From: JALONO01 sp038209965
GTDB lineage: Bacteria > Bacteroidota > Bacteroidia > Cytophagales > Thermoflexibacteraceae
Assembly: GCA_038209965.1 (NCBI GenBank)
Contig: JBBQXF010000088.1
Location: forward strand, 1 to 20,364
Reading direction: 5' to 3'
DNA length: 20,364 nt
Part shown: piece after piece, positions 1 to 6,444 of the stretch
Layout: the number at the start of each line of letters is the position of its first letter
Position numbering within the stretch: the first letter of the stretch is position 1
The notes under the pieces: generated by a model
Seen by the model: the letters and a program-made list of their open reading frames with translations, nothing else
What the model was told of the DNA's origin: nothing
Database searches by the model: none
Translations under genes and position numbers: made by a program

Positions 1-55
1 CCTGAGCGCTCAGGCCAATGAAAATCAAAATACCAGATAAAAATAAGTTTCTCAT
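1..55 (-). CDS. Secreted protein, N-terminal fragment (cut by left edge)
   Basis: A minus-strand ATG at 53-55 opens a frame of 18 codons that continues off the left edge. The visible residues are MRNLFLSGILIFIGLSAQ: a short basic start, a hydrophobic core of about 11 residues, and an S-A-Q end typical of Bacteroidota signal peptidase I sites. It is therefore probably the signal peptide of an exported protein. Nothing of the mature protein is visible, so its function cannot be given. The next gene to the right (the Rpn nuclease) is on the same strand and ends about 200 bp upstream. Confidence 0.6.
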   Translation of the reverse strand, partial: MRNLFLSGILIFIGLSAQ

Positions 56-257
56 TTGGGGTATTAAAAATTGATAAAATAATAAAAAGTGAACATGCCA
101 ATACCACTCTGGGGTCGATGCGGCTATAAAATGTGCAACCTTGTGCAGGCTGGTCAACTTGGTACGAAGCCAACCGACAGGGCCACCAATATTTTATAGA
201 CACCTCTTACTTGTATTTCTGTTGCATCGTTCTTGGTTGGTCGGGAATAACACTGTC

Positions 258-1085
258 CTATAACCGCGCCACTTCTTCTTCCGAAAATCCGGTCAGGGCC
301 GAAATGGCTGCTGAGTCCATCCCCATTGATTTTGCTTTTCTGGCGATCTCCAATCTCCCTTTCAGTTCCCCTTCCTTAAACGCAGTATTGATAACTCCTT
401 TCAGGTCGCGGTAGATTTTCAGGCTTTGTTCGTAGGCGATCCTTTCGTCGTCGGAATAATTGGCGATTTCTGCTTTTTTGAATGCTTGTGAAAATATGTC
501 GTCACTGAATGTGCCGGGGATGTCCTGAAAATCTTCCAAGTGCTTAATAAAATACAACCATTTGTCGAGCCGGGTCGTCAGTTCATACTCTTTCTTATTG
601 AAATGGGGCATTTCCAAGTACACAAATTGCAGTTTGTCATAAAAGACCTGATTGTTCTGGTCCTTGCGCCGGACGGTGTGAATAACTTCCTCGTTGTTGG
701 ATTTGGCTTCATCAAACTTAAAATCCAAGATGCCCACACAATAGACCGCCTTTTGTTGGTAGTTCCATTCTCCCCTCTCCGCTTGTTCCTGGATGGGAAA
801 TGTTGCGTAGTAGATCGTCCTGTCCTTGAAATAATTTTGTTTGACCTTTTGCAGTTCGACAATGATTTTCTCACCCTTGCTGTCCTCGCAGTAGATATCG
901 TACACTGCTTTTCTATCGCCTTCAGCTTTGCCCTGTTTTTCCTTGTTTTTAAACGTCAGGTCCACGATGTTACTGTCGGGCAGCAGGTTGCTCAGGAAGT
1001 CAATAAGCATGGGCTTGCTGGCTTCTTCCCCAAATATTTTCTTGAACCCAAAGTCGGTAAACGGGTCTACATATTTTGCCTTCAT
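258..1085 (-). CDS. Rpn family / PD-(D/E)XK nuclease family transposase-like protein
   Basis: A 275-residue protein of the family variously annotated 'Rpn family recombination-promoting nuclease', 'PD-(D/E)XK nuclease family transposase' or 'PDDEXK_2'. The N-terminus (VDPFTDFGFKKIFGE, residues 6-20) is the family signature. D63 in VYDIYC and the E77-x-Q79 pair in IIVELQK fit the catalytic D...ExQ variant of the PD-(D/E)XK fold. The C-terminus (about 233-275) has the usual tail: a charged helix with EGELKGRLEIA, then a short motif with TGFSEEEVARL. Length is normal for the family, with no frameshift or stop. Members are Mg-dependent DNA endonucleases that promote RecA-independent recombination and are often scattered as many genomic copies. 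No terminal inverted repeats or target-site duplication were seen, so it is called a lone gene rather than an insertion element. The actual role here is inferred. Confidence 0.85.
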   Translation of the reverse strand: MKAKYVDPFTDFGFKKIFGEEASKPMLIDFLSNLLPDSNIVDLTFKNKEKQGKAEGDRKAVYDIYCEDSKGEKIIVELQKVKQNYFKDRTIYYATFPIQEQAERGEWNYQQKAVYCVGILDFKFDEAKSNNEEVIHTVRRKDQNNQVFYDKLQFVYLEMPHFNKKEYELTTRLDKWLYFIKHLEDFQDIPGTFSDDIFSQAFKKAEIANYSDDERIAYEQSLKIYRDLKGVINTAFKEGELKGRLEIARKAKSMGMDSAAISALTGFSEEEVARL

Positions 1086-1194
1086 TTAGCTATCTGGTTA
1101 GCGGTGCCGAATACAAAAAATGGGTTTAAACAGTAGGCCGATTAGGTGATGGGCGGATGGTAGTGCTGTTGCCAACCTGTAAACGGTCGCCTCT

Positions 1195-3723
1195 TTAAGT
1201 CAAACTGTTCAGTAACTGTTCCAAAGCATATTCATCTTGGAGCATGACTTTGCGGGCCTTGCTGCCCTCGAACCCACCCACGATCCCTGCCGCCTCGAGC
1301 TGATCCATGATGCGTCCAGCCCGGTTGTAACCCAAGCTCAATTTGCGCTGAATGAGCGATGTGCTCCCTTGCTGGTGCGTGACCACTAGCCGGGCTGCGT
1401 CCTCAAACATGGAATCGCGGTTGTTTAGGTCAACGGTCTTGGTTTCAGCACTTTCATCCTCAAACTCGGGCAAGAGGTACGAAGTGTCGTAGCCCCGTTG
1501 CTCGCCAATGAAATCACAGACCCGCTCCACCTCGTGCGTGTCCACAAAGGCGCACTGGAGGCGGATGATGTCCGATCCGTTGGAAAGCAGCATATCGCCT
1601 TGCCCAACCAATTGCTCGGCCCCATTGGTGTCCAAAATGGTGCGAGAGTCAACCCGGGAGGATACCTTGAACGAGAGCCGGGCCGGAAAGTTGGCTTTGA
1701 TGATACCAGTGATCACATTGACCGAAGGCCGCTGGGTGGCCACCACCAAGTGGATGCCGATGGCCCGCGCCAACTGGGCCAAACGGGCAATCGGGGTTTC
1801 AATTTCCTTGCCCGCCGTCATCATCAGGTCGGCCAATTCATCAATGATCAGGACAATGTAGGGCAGGAAACGGTGCCCGTCCTCGGGATTTAAGTTCCGT
1901 TTGGTGAATTTATGGTTGTACTCCTTGATATTTCGACAGCCCGCATCTTTGAGCAGGTTGTAGCGCACATCCATCTCGATGCACAGTGAATTGAGCGTGT
2001 GGATTACTTTGCGGGTATCGGTAATGATGGCCTCTTCGGCATTGGGCAAGGTGGCCAGAAAGTGCCGCTCGATCTTGTTGAACAGCGTCAATTCCACCTT
2101 TTTGGGATCCACCAACACGAATTTCAGTTCCGAGGGGTGCCGTTTATAAAGCAAAGAAGCCAAAATGACATTTAACCCGACCGATTTGCCTTGGCCAGTG
2201 GCCCCAGCCATGAGCAAGTGGGGCATCTTGGCCAAATCTGTCACAAAAATTTCGTTGGAAATGGTTTTGCCCAATACGATGGGCAGGGCTTTGTCGGTAT
2301 TGATAAATTTTTCTGAAGTGATCAACGAACTCATGCTCACCATTTCGCGGTTTTTATTGGGAACTTCGATGCCGATGGTGCCGCGCCCGGGAATGGGCGC
2401 AATGATGCGGATGCCCAAGGCCGAAAGGTTGAGCGCAATGTCATCTTCCAAGGTTTTGATCCGCGAAATTTTGACCCCTGGCTGGGGCACAATCTCATAC
2501 AGCGTCACGGTGGGTCCGATCGTGGCTTTGATGCTAGAAATCCCGATGCGGAAGTTGCTCAACGTTTCCACAATCCGATCTTTGTTTACTTCCAGTTCTT
2601 CTTTGGTGACCCGCACTTTGTTTACCGTGGGCGGATCGAGCAGATCCAGCGTCGGGTACTTGTAGGAAGCCAGCTCCAAGGTGTGGTCATAGAGCCCAAA
2701 ACGGACAAAGGCCGGCTCGCTGGCGTCATCCTCTTCCAGCCTGACAATAGGCGATTTGTGGGGTGACTTTTTCTCGGGTTGGTTGGTGAGATCTTCCACA
2801 CTAAAATCGGGCTTCGTTGCCACGAATTTTGTGTTGGGATTGATTGCCAGTTCTTCCAGTTCGTTTTCCTCGTCGAGTGCCAGTGGCGGGTTGACGGGTG
2901 GGCCCTTGTGGGTTACTGCGACGGGCGTGAGGTTGGTTGGCGGCACGGGTTGCGGGCGGTTGACCAGCACATCCGAATCTTCCAGCCGTTGGTTGACCGG
3001 GCCTTTGCCGTAGTTGCTCAGGTCATTGGCCACGGCGGTGAGCTTATCTTGGGCCGTTTGTTTTTGTTGGGCTGCTTTGGATTTCAGATCGGCCACCTTT
3101 TGCAGCGCATTGAACTTATAGCGGATCACCTCGTCCAGATCGAGGCTAAAGACCAAATAGACGGCCAAGCCAAACATCAGAAGGAGCAACGTTGCCCAGC
3201 CCAACATTCCAGCCATGATTTTGGCCATGCCCAGCCCGATCCCCCCGCAGAGGAAACCGAGCGAAATCTGGCTGTCGGAAGTCAGGACCAAATAACCAAA
3301 AAAAGTACTGATCCAGACCAGAAAGAAGGCCGAAGTCTTGACAATTTGCCATTGGGGAAAAATTTCGCGCTTGAAAGCTGCCCGATAACCAGCATTGAAA
3401 ATCAGGGGGACAAACAGGAACGAGGCCACGCCAAACCAACGGAACACAAAATAATAGGCCAGGATTGCTCCTAGGCGGCCCAGCCAGTTTTGGGCGTGCT
3501 CGCCGGGAAGCGGGCTGCCCTCCACCATGCTCTGGTCGGCCTGTCCAGTGTAAAAATAAGAGAGAAATGAAAAGAGCAGCACAATGGAAGAAGCCAGCAG
3601 CAAAAGGCCGAAGCTCATCTTGGTCCGCCGATCGGTGAGCAGGGCCGCCAGCGCGGTCAAATCCAAGCCCGGCGATCTGGTCTTTTTCTTTTTATTGGAA
3701 CTATTGCGTTTGGGACTTGCCAT
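1195..3723 (-). CDS. ftsK: DNA translocase FtsK
   Basis: Full-length 842-residue FtsK/SpoIIIE translocase, which pumps double-stranded DNA at the division septum to clear the terminus region. Four or more hydrophobic segments lie between residues 36 and 195 (membrane anchor). A variable Pro/Gln/Lys-rich linker spans about 205-335. The alpha domain (about 365-460) is followed by the RecA-like motor, with Walker A GATGQGKS at 507-514 and Walker B LIIDE at 625-629. The C-terminal gamma winged helix, which in the family reads KOPS sequences and contacts XerD, is at about 775-828 (STSLIQRKLSLGYNRAGRIM). The linker is short compared with E. coli FtsK, as is usual in Bacteroidota. ATG at 3721-3723 was chosen; it gives a basic N-terminus before the first membrane segment. 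A candidate promoter lies at 3789-3819. Confidence 0.97.
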   Translation of the reverse strand: MASPKRNSSNKKKKTRSPGLDLTALAALLTDRRTKMSFGLLLLASSIVLLFSFLSYFYTGQADQSMVEGSPLPGEHAQNWLGRLGAILAYYFVFRWFGVASFLFVPLIFNAGYRAAFKREIFPQWQIVKTSAFFLVWISTFFGYLVLTSDSQISLGFLCGGIGLGMAKIMAGMLGWATLLLLMFGLAVYLVFSLDLDEVIRYKFNALQKVADLKSKAAQQKQTAQDKLTAVANDLSNYGKGPVNQRLEDSDVLVNRPQPVPPTNLTPVAVTHKGPPVNPPLALDEENELEELAINPNTKFVATKPDFSVEDLTNQPEKKSPHKSPIVRLEEDDASEPAFVRFGLYDHTLELASYKYPTLDLLDPPTVNKVRVTKEELEVNKDRIVETLSNFRIGISSIKATIGPTVTLYEIVPQPGVKISRIKTLEDDIALNLSALGIRIIAPIPGRGTIGIEVPNKNREMVSMSSLITSEKFINTDKALPIVLGKTISNEIFVTDLAKMPHLLMAGATGQGKSVGLNVILASLLYKRHPSELKFVLVDPKKVELTLFNKIERHFLATLPNAEEAIITDTRKVIHTLNSLCIEMDVRYNLLKDAGCRNIKEYNHKFTKRNLNPEDGHRFLPYIVLIIDELADLMMTAGKEIETPIARLAQLARAIGIHLVVATQRPSVNVITGIIKANFPARLSFKVSSRVDSRTILDTNGAEQLVGQGDMLLSNGSDIIRLQCAFVDTHEVERVCDFIGEQRGYDTSYLLPEFEDESAETKTVDLNNRDSMFEDAARLVVTHQQGSTSLIQRKLSLGYNRAGRIMDQLEAAGIVGGFEGSKARKVMLQDEYALEQLLNSLT

Positions 3724-3788
3724 TGATGACTGGTGAAATGCTTACGTGTCAGGCGCCAAGGGCGACTTGGCCGCACTGGCACGGGTGA

Positions 3789-3819
3789 CAAAGTTATTTT
3801 GAACTCAAAAATAGTAAAA
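3789..3819 (-). promoter_or_regulatory. Candidate ftsK promoter
   Basis: Read on the minus strand, a full match to the -7 element (TAACTTTG, 3789-3796) is preceded by a 19-base spacer and TTTT where TTTG is expected. The predicted start of transcription would be about 58 bases before the ftsK ATG. Another TAnnTTTG match lies further upstream in the same T-rich stretch, so the exact start is uncertain. Confidence 0.4.
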
Positions 3820-3974
3820 TTATGTGGTGATTAAAATGATTATTTGATTGACAAGACTATAATTATTTGATATTTAGGTTTTTATGGGTTAAATTGATTT
3901 TAAACCAATTGGATTGTTGGCCAGTCGTTTTGCGTACCGCCACACTTATGGGGTGTTACCAAAGTTTAAATAGC

Positions 3975-4005
3975 TTGCCTGTCCCACGCACATTGGTTAA
4001 TATTG
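3975..4005 (+). promoter_or_regulatory. Candidate promoter for the 4028 lipoprotein gene
   Basis: TTG at 3975-3977, a 20-base spacer, then TAATATTG at 3998-4005, which differs at one position from the Bacteroidota -7 consensus TAnnTTTG. Transcription would start about 15 bases before the TTG initiation codon. Confidence 0.35.
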
Positions 4006-4027
4006 CCCTTGGCTGTCAGTTGATCCC

Positions 4028-4561
4028 TTGAAAAACCTGCTCTGTCTTTTGGTTTGTGTGCCCTTGCTTTTGGCTTGCGAGGACTGTGTGTATGTGAGCC
4101 GGAACAATACCGAGGCTGCGGTGCGGTTCTATGCCCTCCGGCCAGCCACCACAGTTCGCAATGGACTGGCCCCCGCGCGTAATGCAGTGGATACAATCTT
4201 TACCTTAGTGCCCGGTGGGCGCAGGATCCGGATTTTCCCGGCCATTGCCACCGAGGCTACCCGGCCCGCCGGCTATGCCAACGAGTCCATCCCTCCCGGG
4301 GCGTTCTTTTTGCCGACCAACCCGGCCCGGGATACTTCCAGCTACCTGTTCATCTTGCGCACGGGAACCCCGGCCCGGCGGCGGGTCGATACGCTCACCT
4401 TTGCCTATGATCGCAAACTGTTGGTGATTACCCCCAACTGTGGCTATGATCAGCAGCTCGACAATGTGCGGATCGTTCGCCACACGTTCGATTCCATTGC
4501 CTTTTTCAACACCACTCTGTTCATTAGTGATAGTGTCAACCTGCGCATATTTATTCGTTAG
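4028..4561 (+). CDS. Lipoprotein, DUF6452-like, TTG start
   Basis: A 177-residue predicted lipoprotein: residues 1-16 form a hydrophobic signal and LLAC (14-17) is a lipobox, so C17 should be lipidated after cleavage. The first residues of the mature protein (EDCVYV), a central VDTLTFAYDRKLLVI segment and a late CGYD motif (C138) resemble the Bacteroidota DUF6452 family; this is recalled by eye, not searched. TTG at 4028-4030 is the only usable start, because an in-frame TAA lies at 3998-4000 and no ATG or GTG lies between them. The stop is followed after four bases by the ATG of the next gene, so the two are probably co-transcribed and co-translated. Molecular function is unknown for the family; envelope location is inferred from the lipobox. 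Confidence 0.75.
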   Translation: MKNLLCLLVCVPLLLACEDCVYVSRNNTEAAVRFYALRPATTVRNGLAPARNAVDTIFTLVPGGRRIRIFPAIATEATRPAGYANESIPPGAFFLPTNPARDTSSYLFILRTGTPARRRVDTLTFAYDRKLLVITPNCGYDQQLDNVRIVRHTFDSIAFFNTTLFISDSVNLRIFIR

Positions 4562-4565
4562 CCCC

Positions 4566-5420
4566 ATGCACACCCAACTGGGCCGTTGGGCCGTTTTTAT
4601 GCTCCTTTTGGTCTGGGCAGTCCAAGTCCAGGCCCAAGTGCCCCGGCCCACCCGTGAGGATTCAATTGCGGTAAAAAAAATGCTGGATTCCCTTTCGGCC
4701 TTCAAACTGTTGTTGGCCGTGCCGCGCCCGTATGCCCTGCGCGTAGGTACCGATGTGTCCTATTTCCTGAACGGGGTGTTTGCCGCACCATTCGGAGCGG
4801 AAAGTCTGAGCGACAATTTGCAACGCTTTTATAGCTCCGTGCAGCGGGCCGAAGTAAGTGCCGAACTGGTGTTCAATGACAATTTATATGCGCTGGCGGC
4901 CGATGTGGGCTACGCTTCCGTCACCCGGAGCTCAGCAAACCCTCGCCAAACGGCATTCCAATACAGAAATACCGGCTCCTATTTTCGGCTGGGGTTTGAC
5001 TACAACTTTTTCCAAAAAACGTTTGATGATCAAGCCGTAAACCTCGGCTTCCGCTATGGGCGGACTACTTTTTCGCATGATCTTATTGCCGAGCGGCTCA
5101 GCCCAGCTTGGGGCTATGTGTTTGATCCAAGTAAAAATTTTCCTGATGATTACGAACAGACAGTGCCCACCGAACGCTTGTCGGCAGGTTGGATCGAGAT
5201 CGTAACGGGCCTGCGCGTACGGATCTGGCGGGGCATTGTGGGCGGCTACACGTTCCGCGTCAAGACCATGCTCAACGTCAAAGGTGAAAACCGGTTGTTG
5301 GCCAATGAGCTGCCCGGCTTTGGGGCCGTGCGTGGCGCCCTTAAAATTTCCTTTAATTACCATTTATACTACCAAATTCCCCTGAAAAAAAAGCGTGGTC
5401 TTGGGAAAATAAGCCAATAA
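4566..5420 (+). CDS. Outer-membrane-type protein, DUF6048-like
   Basis: A 284-residue protein with a cleavable signal (MHTQLGRWAVFMLLLVWAVQ, ending VQAQ). The rest alternates hydrophobic and polar residues in short stretches with many aromatics (LRVGTDVSYFLNG, YFRLGFDYNFF, VNLGFRYGRTTF, GGYTFRVKTML, ISFNYHLYYQIPL), as expected of a small beta-barrel. It resembles DUF6048, which in my recollection sits beside DUF6452 in Bacteroidota genomes. The frame is open upstream to 4440, but ATG at 4566 is preferred: it directly gives the signal peptide and avoids a 122-base overlap with the preceding lipoprotein gene. The two proteins may act together in the outer membrane; no specific activity can be assigned. 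Confidence 0.75.
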   Translation: MHTQLGRWAVFMLLLVWAVQVQAQVPRPTREDSIAVKKMLDSLSAFKLLLAVPRPYALRVGTDVSYFLNGVFAAPFGAESLSDNLQRFYSSVQRAEVSAELVFNDNLYALAADVGYASVTRSSANPRQTAFQYRNTGSYFRLGFDYNFFQKTFDDQAVNLGFRYGRTTFSHDLIAERLSPAWGYVFDPSKNFPDDYEQTVPTERLSAGWIEIVTGLRVRIWRGIVGGYTFRVKTMLNVKGENRLLANELPGFGAVRGALKISFNYHLYYQIPLKKKRGLGKISQ

Positions 5421-5432
5421 TGATTAAATTTG
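5401..5432 (+). promoter_or_regulatory. Promoter for the HisA-like gene
   Basis: TTG at 5401-5403, a 21-base spacer, then TAAATTTG at 5425-5432, an exact match to TAnnTTTG. The predicted transcription start near 5439 leaves a leader of about 19 bases before the ATG at 5458. The element overlaps the end of the preceding gene, so the HisA-like gene can be expressed on its own. Confidence 0.55.
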
Positions 5433-5457
5433 GTCGGATTTAAACCTCTAATCAGTC

Positions 5458-6186
5458 ATGATTGAAATTATACCCTCTCTGTCGATCTTGAACGGTAAAG
5501 CAGTACGCTTGTCTCAAGGGGATTATGACAATAAAATTGTCTATCAAGAACAGCCATTGGAAATTGCTGAACGCTTCGCCGATCACGGTGTCCGTTCCCT
5601 GCACCTAATCGATCTGGACGGTGCTCGTTTGGGTAGTGTGATCAATTATGCCGTACTCGAAATGATTACCCAACATACCAATTTGCAGGTCGATTTTGGT
5701 GGGGGCATCAATAATGATGGGGACATCGCCAAGGCATTTGAATACGGGGCCAAGTCGGTAACGGTGGGATCGGCCGCTATGACCGATCGGGATTTGTTCT
5801 CTGGTTGGTTGATGACCTATGGGCGCAATAAACTGACCCTCAGTGCCGATTCGGACAAGGGTAAGATAGTGGTCCGGGGTCGTCAGCGTGGAACCGACAC
5901 CGATTTAATGGACTTTATCAAGTTTTTCTACGACAAAAGCCTCCTGTATCTTAAATGTGCTGATAATGAGCGCGATGGAATGTTACAAGGCCCCAACTTT
6001 GTACTTTATCGCACTATTTTGGATACCTTCCCCGGCATCAATTTGCTCGCCAGTGGGGGCGTGAGCGGCATGGATGACATTAAAGCCTTGGAAGACTTGG
6101 GGGTATACGGGGTCATTGTGGGCAAGGCATTTTATGAAGGCAATATCACCCTGAAAGATCTGGAAACCCATTTTGCCAAGGTGTAA
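5458..6186 (+). CDS. HisA-fold protein lacking the catalytic aspartates
   Basis: A 242-residue TIM barrel that aligns along its whole length with HisA (ProFAR isomerase, histidine synthesis). Family landmarks are kept: GKAVRLSQGDY (13-23), LHLIDLDGAR (48-57), phosphate-site loops VDFGGGIN (78-85) and ASGGVSGMDD (198-207), and GVIVGKAFYEG (218-228). However, the first-strand catalytic Asp of the IPAxDL motif is Ser (IPSLSI, S9), the fifth-strand Asp (LALDV in E. coli) is Ser (LTLSA, S129), and the substrate-stacking Trp of the SGW motif is Arg (RGR, R142). The bases are unambiguous: TCG, AGT and CGT. No other his gene is nearby. Either it is a paralogue with another substrate, or a binding or regulatory protein. 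Automatic annotation as hisA would probably be wrong. Confidence 0.85.
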   Translation: MIEIIPSLSILNGKAVRLSQGDYDNKIVYQEQPLEIAERFADHGVRSLHLIDLDGARLGSVINYAVLEMITQHTNLQVDFGGGINNDGDIAKAFEYGAKSVTVGSAAMTDRDLFSGWLMTYGRNKLTLSADSDKGKIVVRGRQRGTDTDLMDFIKFFYDKSLLYLKCADNERDGMLQGPNFVLYRTILDTFPGINLLASGGVSGMDDIKALEDLGVYGVIVGKAFYEGNITLKDLETHFAKV

Positions 6187-6282
6187 TTTCCCTATTTTTT
6201 ACCGTCAGTGGTAGTATCCGTCCCTTGAGTTTTGGGATAAATATTGCTCAATTTTACGCATCGGAATCTCAACTCTTTTGTT

Positions 6283-6320
6283 CCCTGCCTCTTCGTTAAT
6301 GCGAAGTGGCAGGGTTTTTT
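6283..6320 (+). terminator. Rho-independent terminator after the HisA-like gene
   Basis: CCCTGCC-t-CTTCG pairs with CGAAG-t-GGCAGGG around a six-base loop (TTAATG), with one internal mismatch, and six T follow directly. It lies about 100 bases after the stop codon and separates this unit from the next gene. Confidence 0.85.
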
Positions 6321-6372
6321 AGTAAAAATGGGTGTCAAAACCCCTTTTTTTCCTCTGTAAAATTTGGTTAAT

Positions 6373-6380
6373 TATTTTTG
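6373..6380 (+). promoter_or_regulatory. Candidate -7 element for the 1702-residue protein gene
   Basis: TATTTTTG matches TAnnTTTG exactly and lies after the terminator and 64 bases before the chosen ATG. No TTG is found at the expected -33 position (the region is a T/C run), so the call is weak. Confidence 0.3.
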
Positions 6381-6444
6381 CTTCTCCCCTTTAGCCCAAT
6401 TTTTGCACTACGTCAAGGGAAAGTACTTAAACTTTATCCTCGTC

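Larger units (their letters stand above)
3724..4027. other. Divergent intergenic spacer, AT-rich
   Basis: This 304-bp spacer separates ftsK (minus) from the lipoprotein gene at 4028 (plus). The core at about 3795-3905 is strongly AT-rich. It holds candidate promoters for both directions, listed separately. I see no RNA gene, long hairpin or convincing small coding frame in it. Confidence 0.6.

Noticed and set aside
540..1136. Plus-strand frame of 198 codons
   Set aside because: It is antisense to the Rpn nuclease gene, whose motifs are clear, and its own product has no signal, motif or start context.
2779..3474. Plus-strand frame of 231 codons within ftsK
   Set aside because: Antisense shadow of the ftsK linker and membrane region; composition follows the complementary strand of a real gene.
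4440..4565. Upstream extension of the barrel-like gene
   Set aside because: It would overlap the lipoprotein gene and hide the signal peptide that begins exactly at ATG 4566.
6329..6351. Short GGGT/ACCC hairpin followed by a T run
   Set aside because: The stem is only four base pairs and lies just after a much better terminator; not enough to call an attenuator.
6364..6444. TTG start 27 codons before the chosen start of the giant gene
   Set aside because: It overlaps the candidate -7 element and would put an internal signal peptide behind a polar/aromatic extension.
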